A DNA stretch of 64,000 nucleotides from positions 123,899-187,898 of the forward strand of contig JXTB01000132.1 in NCBI GenBank assembly GCA_002914805.1, written 5' to 3'. Shown here piece by piece: positions 1 through 9,635 of the stretch (position 1 is its first letter; the number at the start of each line of letters is the position of its first letter). The stretch is from Parasponia andersonii (Eukaryota; Streptophyta; Magnoliopsida; Rosales; Cannabaceae). Under the pieces are notes generated by a model. That model was not told the origin of the DNA. It did not search any database and saw only the letters and a program-made list of their open reading frames with translations. A program made the translations under genes and the position numbers.

Positions 1-1311
1 AGATGTAGGGAAAAAACACTTCTATATGTGAGGGGAACAGTGGATGGTTCATACCAAAAGCTACCATCTTACCTATATATGTTAGAGAAGACTAATTCAG
101 GAACAATAAAGCATTTAGAGACCGATGAGATGGGACGTTTCAAGTATTTCTTCATATCACTGGGTGCATCTATTCGGGGCTTTAGAACAGCATGTCATCC
201 TATGTTATGTGTGGATGGATCCCTCTTAAAAATAAACTATGGAGGGATAATGTTGGCTGCGATTGCACAAGATGCAAACAGGCAATTGTATCTTATTGCA
301 TTTGGAGCAGTCGACTCAGAGAACAACGACTCCTAGATGTATTTTATCGTGAAACTAAAGAAAGTAATTGGAGACGTTGAGAACTTAGTCTTCGTATCGG
401 ACCGACACCCAAGTATTACGAATATATTGTCGACTGTGTTCCCTGAAGCACACCACGGAGCTTGCATACATCATATTGGTATGAATATCTAAGCAAAATT
501 CAAGACTGATCATTGCCACAGTAAGTACTTCTTGGTGGCAAAATCCTATCAGATGAGTGATTTTTTTCATCATTTTGAGAAGATCAAGGTCAAGGATCAA
601 GCCATTGCTAATTATTTAGAAGAAATGGAGCCGTGCAAACTTCTCTGCCATTCGTTATAACATCATGACAAGTAATAACGCTGAGAGCTTTAATAACACG
701 AGTAGAGATGCACGGAAGTATCCAATCACAACTTTGGCTGAGTTTTTGAGGTATACACTACAAACTTGGTTCTTTGAAAGACGAACATTGGCAATGGAAT
801 CCAATAAACCATTATTGAAAAAGATTGAGAAATTGAAGGACCATATTGAGGCTGCGAAGTCTTTGATTGTTCAGCCTCTCAGCCACTATGAGTTTTATGT
901 CATGGATGGTGACAGAGACGATTAGGTTAACTTACAGACAAAGACTTTAGTTGTAGGAGGTTTAATTTGATAGGTCTGCCACGTACGCATGCATTGGTGG
1001 CTACTCTAAGTCAACGCATCAATCCATACTCCTTATGTTCCTGTTATTATATAATTGACGCATGGCTGTACTCATATACAGAGACTATATATCCAGTGGG
1101 AAATGAAGAAGAATGGGATATACCTGATGATATTAGTAGACGTATGGTGGAACCACCTCCTTATAAACCAAAAGCTGGCCGGCCGAAAACAAAACGTACA
1201 AAATCAAAAGGGGAGAAGATCATAATGCAACGCCATTGTAGTCGTTGTAGTGGAAAGGGCCACAATCGGATAACTTGTAGGTACATGATACCAACAGCTT
1301 CAAATAAATAA
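1..1311 (+). pseudogene. Decayed MULE (Mutator-like) transposase, 5' end outside window
   Basis: This is the C-terminal two thirds of a MuDR-type transposase, which cuts and pastes Mutator-like elements. Seen directly: the MULE catalytic core at 28-336 (FISLGASIRGF, then CVDGSLLK with the DDE aspartate, then AFGAVDSEN); a continuation in another frame at 340-600 (SDRHPSITN); a segment with NNAESFNN at 665-925; a SWIM-like region near 940-1000; and a C-terminal zinc knuckle CSRCSGKGHNRITC near 1236-1290. Damage: a TAG at about 334-336 where the family has Trp, at least two frame changes, a TAG at about 923, and loss of SWIM cysteines (Phe and Arg in their place). It faces the Ulp1-like gene at 1789-4385, an arrangement typical of Ulp1-carrying MULEs. 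It is not functional as it stands. Confidence 0.88.
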
Positions 1312-1788
1312 TTTTGTATAGAAAATCAAACAACAAATGATGTATCTTGATAATTTTGTATTATTAATTTTATCATTTTAATTTTAGGATTTTAAGTACA
1401 ACGTTGTAATGAATAATTTTAATATTTTAGTTGGAATAAGTTTGGAATATTATTTACTTTCTTATAATGATATAATGTTTTGAAAAAATTGCAATTGTCG
1501 AAAAATCCTCGAAAATGCATCGAAATTTCGAATCGAAATGCAATAGTCGAAAAATCATCGAAAATGAATTAAAATGCATCTAAATGTCATCGAAAACAGT
1601 GACGAATATCATCGAATTTCGACTCTAGTTAACAAGCTGAATTATATCTCATTCGTTTTGACTTCAAATTTTAACCTGAGTATGCACAGTAACATAATCC
1701 ATGTACAATACATCAGCTACTCTATCCTAAATAAAATTATTTACAAAAATTAGCAAAACTAACAACTATACAAAAATTTATTATACAC
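1312..1788. repeat. AT-rich spacer with ATCGAAA-type repeat block 1 (1494-1625)
   Basis: No gene is visible between the transposase stop and the protease gene stop. Within 1494-1625, short words of the type (A/G)TCGAAA(A) recur about seven times by my count, all in the same orientation on the plus strand. The same words recur far more densely at 4427-5012, on the other side of the protease gene. Subterminal transposase-binding repeats are one possible reading; this is inference. Confidence 0.6.
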
Positions 1789-4385
1789 CTATGGCTCTAT
1801 ATTCTGGTAGAATAAATCAACACATAATTTCTGTCTTGAATGTTGCATAACATCATCAACAACATTGGACAGTGGAATGTCGGCTAACAGATATTCCAAA
1901 TACTTTACAACAAAAACGCAGCAATCTCCACTGCAGAGGCAAATAATTCTAGTTAGTGTCAAAATAACCAGTTAAAGAAATGTTTGTTAATATCCTTATA
2001 TTGTATTGAATTACCTCTTCGTTGTTTATGGCACTACATTGGGAGGTAACCTTCTAACATAAAAATCACAAGGTTTTGTCATTCTAGTCAAATCAAGATC
2101 ATCGCGATCAGCGACTCCTTCTACATTCAGTAGAAAGTATGGCCACATCTTCATCATTGGACGCATGGCTTCCTTGACACGTGCATCATCATATAATGCT
2201 TGGTCAGAATCATATACCGTGAGCATATGCGCAGGAAGATCTATCTGCACAAGAACCCAATGATTTGAACCGATGTTTAAGGGATAGTAAACTTCGTCAA
2301 CCTCCTCCCAACCACGTTGAAAATTATCTACATCTCCTTTAGCATAGTCAGTAAGCTAGTCATGCCACAAAAACTTCGCTTTATTAGAAGTTTTTCGGAA
2401 TGCATCCCACCGACTATTCATGCATGCAATGTAAACTGTGTCCGCAAGGGTGACCTTCTTTCTATAAGTCTTTGAGAAAAGCCAAATGTGTTCTCGTATT
2501 AACCGAAAAGTCACGTCAATATGTTGCAAATGGAGAGAATACAATAACTTTTAAGTGAATATAAAAAAGAATTTCAAAATAAAGAAAGAAAAATTTAATT
2601 ATAAATCCAATTACCTCATCTAAAAGCCACTTCCAAGGAGTCTACAGGTGGAAGAAGAATCCAGTAGTAGCAGCACCAGTGGGAAGCTGGATTGGTTTCT
2701 GGTTATCAATAAGTCCTGCAAACCATCTCCTAAATGTATCAAGCTGTTTATTTTCAATTTTCCAGAATGGGTTTAGTTTGCATAGATCATTAACCTTGAA
2801 CTTCTTGTTTGACGGATCGGTGTAGTAAATGAGTCTCTTAGATCGTTGGCCGACCCGTTTCTTCCTCCCAAACTTAACTATAGTCATCTCAGCTAGTTGT
2901 AACTCTTTCACTCTCGGAGTTTGCTGTTCTTCAGGAGTGTGCTCTTTAGTGGGAGTCTATATAACAACATCTTCACCTGGCTGATACCCTTCAGGAAGGA
3001 CATCCGACTGGGTGGTCTCAGATTCAGAACCAGTTGACTGCTGATGTGCTTTGATTTCCTCCATCATCTTCAATAACCTATCAAGTTTATCATTAACAAT
3101 CACCTGGTTCGCCTTCAGTTCAGTCTGGTTTGCCTTCAACTCAGCGATGTCAGTCTTTAACTCAAGATAGAACTTATGTGAATGAGGCACATCATCTAAT
3201 GGTTCCTCCTTTACTTTGTTTATAGGAGCGTTAAAGATTCCTACCTCCTCTGCAGCTCACTTTGCTTCAGCCGCCTCCTTCTTGTTCTTGTCCTCGTCCT
3301 CAACATCAATTCTCTCTTCCTCAACTCCAGTACTGCCGAGGCTATGGTGTGGATCATGATATATATATTCATAGAATTCTTTCTCAGCCTCCCGTGGATT
3401 CAATAACGCCTTTGTGCAAGCTGCAAGATAGTTCAAAATAAAGTTCAATCAACTTATGAATTTATAAAATTAATTATATAGAATAAAATCAATTTTCCGA
3501 ACTTACTTTTTTAATCTTGAATACATCAATACAATCCATCACTGATAATATTTTATTGCTTGCCTATGATAGCTTCCTTGGGAATTTCATGCCAGGGTTC
3601 TCAAAAAATGCACCAGTAAGCTTGGGGATAGTCTCATAAACCTAATACTGTAAAGCAATGCTAAACCCATAGACTCTGTATTTAGCTTCCTTCGCTTTCT
3701 TATTCTTTTTCATCTTTTGAAGGTAGTTTTCTCTCTGATGCATCATGTCCTTATTCAAACTGGGAAACATTCTCTCGTAAGATCGCCTTCTCCATGGATA
3801 ATTAAAGAAATCCTCCTCATTCTCCACAAAAGAGAGCATATCTATCAGAATCTTGGTGCTTGACTCCTGTGCCATCAAGAGCCCATCTACCAAGTAGCAC
3901 AACCCCAACTTCCATAAGTCCTCCTTCTCCTCACAATTTAGAAATGCAGCTTCTAATTTACCGGATCTCACATTAGTTTCATTATTCTGGTATATCTCCC
4001 TGAGCTTCATGCTACTAGACATAGATTTATATTTCATAATGTCTGGATCTTTGTCAAAGTTAACGCAAACTCACCAAGCCCAAATCTCAAGTTACTATCC
4101 CCAATGAAAAACTGCAACTCCGCCGGGTTTTTGGATTTTACCTTCCTCAACAGTAGTTGGTGTATAAGTACTCCTGATGCTTGCATTAGAGGAGCAAGAA
4201 AAAACTGCTTAAACGGACACTGTTTTGCCATCTCTAACAAATCATACTTCTCATATCTCTCCTTAATCTTCGATATCACTATTGTTCCTTTTATAGTGAC
4301 CCTTCTAGAAAAGTGTTCCCCAAAAGGTACAAGGAGCTTTGACTTTTGGTTTGGTATAAAAGGAACAAAGCAATTTAGACAAAAT
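1789..4385 (-). pseudogene. DUF1985 / Ulp1-type SUMO-protease-like gene of a MULE, with introns and five premature stops
   Basis: Reading the minus strand, the N-terminal part (4385 to about 3640) has the DUF1985 pattern, with IVISKIKERY, LIHQLLLRKVK and RFGLGEFAL. A charged, coiled-coil-like middle follows (3190-2957, with repeated ELKANQ). The C-terminus is a C48/Ulp1-like peptidase: the catalytic His lies in SNHWVLVQID (about 2265-2240), the Asp in LTVYDSD, and the Cys in SGDCCVFVVKYLEYLL, in the last exon. That exon is joined across a short intron (donor AAGAG|GTAATT near 2015; acceptor CTCTGCAG near 1935). Another intron separates LLDE from LLYSLHLQ near 2605-2535. In-frame stops at 3257, 2957, 2642, 2356 and 2026 are each one C-to-T step from CGA, CAG or CAA. 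MULEs often carry captured Ulp1-like genes; the role in transposition is unknown. No ATG is visible at the 5' end. Confidence 0.8.
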
Positions 4386-4426
4386 TTTTACAAATTTAAC
4401 ATATATCAAAAGCATCTAAATTACGT

Positions 4427-5012
4427 CGAAATATAGTTGAAACACATCGAAATAGGTCGAAAAGTGATCGAAATTTCAATCATTTTGATTTCGACGACAT
4501 TTCGATTGTCATCAAAAAATCCTACAGAAACTATCTCAAATGAGAATAAATAGTCAAGAGTCGAAATTTTCTATCGAAAAACAGAGCACGTCGAAATGGA
4601 ATCGAAAATTAATTGAAAACAGTCGAAAAAATATTAACTACTAGCTACTAGAAAAGGTTATCGAACTGTCATCGAAAAACAGTCGAACTAACATCAAAAA
4701 TTTAGAGTAGCCTTATTTTCTATTTTAAAATGTCATCGAAAATATATCGAAATTTCAGCACTATTTATCGAAACCTCATCGAAATAAAATCGAAATACAG
4801 TTGAAATAACATCGAAAATTTATTTTACTTATTTTAAAATATCATCGAAAAGGTATCGAAATTTTGACTCTGTAAATCGAAACACTATCGAAATACCATC
4901 GAAAACACGTCGAATTTCACGTGATTTTTCGGTACTATTTTCAGCCATACTCATCGAAATATGATCGAAATTTTAACGAACTTAATCGAAAATGCATTGA
5001 AAAAATGTCGAA
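4427..5012. repeat. Dense ATCGAAA-type repeat block 2
   Basis: About 25 copies (hand count) of CGAAA, mostly preceded by AT or GT, lie in about 590 bases. Nearly all share the plus-strand orientation, and spacing is irregular. They lie just upstream of the minus-strand protease gene. The same words occur in a smaller block at 1494-1625. They are too degenerate and irregular for a simple satellite. They may be subterminal binding repeats of the MULE. Confidence 0.7.
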
Positions 5013-5516
5013 ATGACGTCATACAAAAGTTTCATCCAAAAATTTCTAAATCGTCTTCTACTATAAATGCCCTAAATTCAAAAAAATAAAACCCTCAAAT
5101 TATATTTGCTTACCTTCTTTTGGGGACTCATTTTTCTCAATGTAATCCTCAACAGTGAGAGAGATTTACGATAGATGGCACGACGAGTTTTCGTCTTCCT
5201 CGGTTTACGGCACGACGGGTTCTTGGCTCTTCAGAGAAGGAGACGAAAGAGAGAGTTGAAGAGAGAGAAAAATGAGGAGTTCCGGAAGGAAGTATGACAT
5301 ACACTCCTTTGAAAGTGAGGCATATTTTCTCTTAGGTATTAGTAAGGGTATTTTCGTCTGCAAACATATTTTTCAAATGTTTTTTAACTTGTGTATATGG
5401 GCTAAAATAGGAGTATTAGAGAGCATATTTAACCTAATTTCTCTTAGAAAACCTCATTCACGACTATCATATGCTTTTATCATGTCAACTTTTATCCTCA
5501 CAAAATCACATTTGCT
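5013..5516. other. Probable remainder of the MULE-type element; no gene
   Basis: AT-rich sequence with purine-rich stretches near 5220-5275. An 87-codon open frame on the plus strand (5272-5535) resembles nothing I know and has no coding character. I see no clear terminal inverted repeat or target duplication that would fix the element edge. Confidence 0.4.
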
Positions 5517-6941
5517 TTACTTTTTCTTGAAATAATGACCCATCTCATATGCGAAGATCGTATTTTCAGCAATCCATCTCCCAGGCATAAAGGCTACTTG
5601 GGCCCCAGAAATAAATCGATCCAACAATGGCCTCATTCTATTAGCCAATATCTTTGAGAGAATTTCATAAACTGTATTGCACAAACTAACAGGCCTTAGA
5701 GAAGAGAAAGAAGAGGACTTGCCTTCTTTAAGGATGAAAACACTATAAGTAAAATTAAGCTCCTTCAGCATAGTTCTGTCCTAAAGAAATTTTGGATAAA
5801 TTCCACCACTTGGTCACCAATAATAACCCAGTAGCGCCGGTAGAAAAGAGCTGGAAACCCGTCAAGACCTGGAACTTTTGTGGAGCCATACTTTTAACCA
5901 CTTCAAAAATTTGATCCCTGTTTGGAATCTGACAAATTCTTTCATTATCCTCTTCCCAAATAACTTGAGGGAATAAAACATCTAAATTCATCAGACTCGG
6001 GTGAGAAGTAGAAAGTTGTGATTGAAGCTTAGAGACTAAAAACTCTCCAATTCTATCTCTACTAGAAAGCCATACCCCATCATCATTTTGAATAACTTCA
6101 ATAGAATTACTTCGCCTCCAAAAAGCTGTAGAAGCATGGAAAAATTTGGTATTCGCATCTCTCTCTCTCTCTCTCTCAATCATAATTGTCTGGATTTTTT
6201 TCTCCATGTGATTTCTAATCTGGTTCTCTGTTCTTCTAATTCTATTCCTATGGTCCTTCCCAAAATCAGATTATTTGTAGATGGAGAAGCAGCTTGAATC
6301 ACTTTCATCTTTTCTTCAAGCTTAGAAATTTTCTTTTGATAATAGCCAAAATGATGGGAGTTCCTATTCTTAAAGAGAAAATTTAGTAGTTTTTTTTTTT
6401 TTTTTAAACTCATCAATCTATATGCTGGCGTACCATGAAAAGCAGTTTGCCAAGCATCCCTAATGATTGTTTCACATGACAGGTCACGAATCCATATTGC
6501 CATAAAGCGAAATGGTCTTGGGAGAGATACGGCCTCCATGTATAATTTCAATAAATTGGGCACTGATTAGAAGCCAAAGAGCTCATAGTCAAATGCACAA
6601 CGCCCGGTTTTTTGTAAAGAAGTTTCCACCATGTGCTACAAATTGCTCGATCAATACATTCTCTGATATGTGTACCATCCTGTCTATTGTTCCATGTAAA
6701 TGAGTTTCCTGCAAATCCTAAATCAATAGCACCAAAATCAAACAAAACAAAATCTCCCAATTAGTTCCTTTTGTTACTTCTGAAAAGTCTTCCTCTTTCT
6801 TTTTCAAATTGCTCAATCACCTCGTTAAAGTCTCCAATAATAACCGAGTCTCCATCAAATTCCTGTACCACCTCTCTAGTAGCTTCCCAAAATGAAGATT
6901 TTCTAGCTTTCGATGGCGGGCAATGACCACAGCATAGTAAC
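5517..6941 (-). pseudogene. L1-type LINE ORF2 fragment (endonuclease to early reverse transcriptase)
   Basis: Minus-strand pieces in shifting frames give, from 6941 down: the end of an exonuclease-endonuclease-phosphatase domain (VIIGDFNEVIEQFEKERG near 6845-6785, then FTWNNRQDG near 6690); the linker region (ANTKFFHASTAFWRR near 6145-6110); and the start of the reverse transcriptase (SSLRPVSLCNTVYEILSKIL near 5710-5650, then FMPGR and AENTIFAYEM). It stops before the RT catalytic YADD. Several frameshifts and stops are present. The upstream side abuts the copia LTR that begins at 6942, so the LTR may have inserted into, or recombined with, this LINE. Non-functional. Confidence 0.85.
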
Positions 6942-6984
6942 TGTTGAATAAAACAATTGCAGCTCACCAACCAACCGCAATAGA

Positions 6985-7078
6985 AAAAATGAAAAAAGGC
7001 AGCCGCAACAGGAATAGTAAAAAGGGCAGCCGTAATAACAATAGTAAAAAGAGCAGCCGTAATAGCAATAATAAAAGA
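6985..7078 (+). repeat. U3 minisatellite inside the LTR
   Basis: About three to four imperfect tandem units of roughly 27 bases, each containing a GGCAGCCG- or GAGCAGCCG-like core followed by TAATA..AATAGTAAAAA. The inverted LTR carries the same array (about 13130-13240 on the plus strand). Tandem repeats upstream of the TATA box in copia LTRs often act as transcriptional enhancers (family knowledge); the function here is untested. Confidence 0.6.
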
Positions 7079-7104
7079 TGGTGTTCACACCACCTTTCAA
7101 GTTC

Positions 7105-7112
7105 TATAAATA
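7105..7112 (+). promoter_or_regulatory. TATA box of copia LTR
   Basis: TATAAATA lies in the middle of the LTR, downstream of the U3 minisatellite. The same context is kept in the inverted LTR (TATAAATA near 13080-13087, minus strand). This is the likely Pol II promoter of the element. Confidence 0.6.
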
Positions 7113-7477
7113 CGGAGGGTTTTATCACTTGTTTTACATCACATTCTAAATCCTCTTCCTTTCTAAAAAAGAATTCAACCTAGAAATTCCTCTTAGTGTC
7201 CCACTTGTTTTCTCCTAAATTGTTTAGAGAGAGTATTTTCTCTTATTTCAAGAGAGAGATGTTCATTTGTTCTCTACTTGTATTTAGAGAGAAGTAAGTC
7301 GTAATCTCCTTTTCATAGTGAAATTCTTCACAGTCTTATCCATAGACGTAACCTAAATTAGGTGAACCACGTTAATACTTTTGTGTGCCTTATTTTTTTT
7401 TTTTTATTTTACCAAAATTTTCTCAACTCGTATTTTAGCTGTGTGTTATCGCTTCTGCAAAGTCAATCTCCTAACAG

Positions 7478-7490
7478 TGGTATCAGAGCC
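7478..7490 (+). promoter_or_regulatory. Primer-binding site (initiator tRNA-Met)
   Basis: TGGTATCAGAGCC sits one base after the LTR end. It is the standard plant copia primer-binding site complementary to the initiator tRNA-Met 3' end. This fixes the LTR boundary and the plus orientation of copy A. Confidence 0.9.
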
Positions 7491-7625
7491 ATTAGTTGGA
7501 GTACTGTTCACATATTTGACTATTTATATATACGATACTGTTCACGTATACAGTACTATTCACATATATGGTACTGCTCACATACAGTGAAATGGTGGTA
7601 ACTGAGCAAATTGTGGTAAACAAAA

Positions 7626-9004
7626 ATGGCAGCAAAATTCGATATTGAGAAGTTTAATGGGAGCAATTTCTCTTTGTGGAAAATGAAGATAAAGGTAATC
7701 TTGAGAAAAGATAATTGTCTAGCAGCAATTGGGGAAAGGCCTGCTGAGATTACTGATGATAAAATGTGGGATGGGATGGATAGCAATGTTGTCGCTAACT
7801 TACATCTGGCGCTAGCAGATGGAATCCTGTCGAGCATTGAGGAGAAGAAGTCAGCCAAGGAGATATGGGATACACTGACAAAGTTGTATCAGGCCAAGTC
7901 ACTTCATAATAAAATTTTCTTGAAGAAAAGGCATTATACCCTTCGGATGGCGGAATTAACAACGATGACTGACCACATCAACACCCTCAATACTCTATTC
8001 TCACAGCTCACAATAATGGAGTATAAAATAGAGGATAATGAACATACAAAAATCTTACTTCAGAGTCTACTTGATTCGTATGATTAACTCATCATAAATG
8101 TGACCAGCAATACAACAACTCTAGTTTTCAACGATCTTACAGCTGCTGTTCTTGAAGAAGAAAATCGACATAAGAACAAGGAAGATAGATTAGCAAGTTC
8201 ACAGCAAGTAGAGGCTTTGACAATGAGAGGGAGATTAACGGAACGTGGCCCCAGTGGGAGTCAGAGTCATGGTAGATCAAAGTCAAGAAGTGAGAAGAAT
8301 GTCAAGTGTTATCACTGTGGCAAGAAAAGGCACGTCAAAAGGGAGTGTTGGCAACTCAAGAAGAATGGAGATCTAGAGGGAAGGACCCTGAGTCATTAAA
8401 TACTCAGGGGAATATTGCAAATACTTCAGATGATGGAAAAATCCTGTATAGTGAAGCAGCAACAATTTCTAAGGACAGATGGTAGCTCACTGATGTTTGG
8501 TTAATGGATTCGGGAGCAACATGGCACATGAGTTCTCACAAAGAATGGTTTCACACATATGAACCTGTCTTTATAGGATCTGTATTCATGGATGACAATC
8601 ATGCCTTAGAGATCGTTGGGATTGGTACTATCAAGATAAAGATGTACGATGGCACTATTCGTACTATTCAAAAGGTGCGATATATGAAGGGCCTGAAGAA
8701 AAATCTATTATCTTTGGGACAATTAGATAACCTTGGTTGTAAAACTCGTGTCGAGAATAGGATCATGAAAATTATGAAGGGCGCGCTTATAGTAATGAAG
8801 GCGGAGAAAATCACAGTGAATTTATACATGCTTAAAGGAGATACACTGATGGAAGTAGAGGCAGAGGCATCAGTTGCTTCAACAAATTCCGGAGAAGAAT
8901 CAATGATGATATGGCATCGTAAGCTTAGCCATATGTCAAAACGAGGCTTGAAGATTCTCTCTGAACGGAGGTTGCTTCCTGGTCTCACAAAGGTATCTTT
9001 ATCC
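7626..9004 (+). pseudogene. Copia copy A: Gag, zinc knuckle, protease and pre-integrase
   Basis: The ATG at 7626 opens a Gag frame of 153 codons (FNGSNFSLWKMKIKVIL, KEIWDTLTKLYQAKS). It is stopped by a TAA where a Gln codon is expected, then continues to the zinc knuckle CYHCGKKRHVKRECW (about 8309-8353). After a frame change comes the aspartic protease motif MDSGATWHMSS (8504 on), then the pre-integrase region with MIWHRKLSHMSKRGL (about 8908-8952). Homology breaks at about 9004, just after the start of the integrase; the rest of the integrase and the first half of the RT are missing. A TAG near 8482 again replaces a Gln codon. Dead element. Confidence 0.85.
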
Positions 9005-9635
9005 TTTTATACATGGATGATATGTTGGTAGCATGCCCTAACAAAAGTAGAGTCCAAGAATCAGAGGCACAGTTGGCTAGGGAATTTGATATGAAGAACT
9101 TGGGACTAGCAAACAAGATTCTAGAGATGCAAGTTCACTGAGACAGAAGTAACAAGAAGAGTTGGCTTTCTCAGAAGAATTATTTTAGAAAATTTTGTGT
9201 CGCTTTAATATGCAAGATTGTAAGCAAATATTTACCCCACTTCCTATTAATTTCAAGTTATCTTTCGCGATGTATCCTAGCAAATGAAGCATAGAGGATG
9301 GAGATGTCTCGAGTACTGTATGCATCAGTGGTGGAAAGCCTAATGTTTGATACGATATGTATAAGATCAGACATTGCACAAGTAGCGGGAGCAGTTAGTC
9401 AGTATATAGCGAATCTTGGTAGAGAGCATTGGAATGTTGTGTAGAGGATTCTGAGGTACATCAAAGGAATCTCAGATGCTACATTATGTTACAGAGGATA
9501 TATTAATTCAGATTTTGCGAGTGATCTTGACAAACGAAAATCTACTACAGGTTATGTGTTTACTCTTGCAGAAGGAATTATAAGTTGGGTTTTGAAACTA
9601 CAAACTATTGTGGCTTTATCTACAACAGAAGCAAA
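9005..9635 (+). pseudogene. Copia RT second half and RNase H, apparently an inverted segment
   Basis: The segment opens abruptly inside the reverse transcriptase at the catalytic motif YMDDMLVACPNKS (about 9010-9048). It runs through the RT tail (EFDMKNLG) and the RNase H region (SDFASDLDKRKSTTGYVFTL, about 9509-9568), and ends at VALSTTEA (about 9633). The minus-strand copy B is cut exactly where this segment begins (it ends DFIIL at 9636). The simplest reading is that these 630 bases belonged to copy B and were flipped in place. Several stops interrupt the frame. Confidence 0.75.

Larger units (their letters stand above)
6942..7476 (+). repeat. 5' LTR of Ty1-copia copy A (plus strand)
   Basis: It begins TGTTGAATAA and ends CTCCTAACA, one base before a primer-binding site. 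It matches the inverted LTR at 12721-13280 (same start word, same minisatellite, same TATA context, same end CTCCTAACA). Length 535 bases. No matching 3' LTR of copy A exists in the window. It carries the promoter and polyadenylation signals of the element. Confidence 0.85.

Noticed and set aside
9005..9635. Autointegration product of one copia cDNA
   Set aside because: Autointegration joins LTR ends to internal sites, but here both breakpoints are internal coding sequence.
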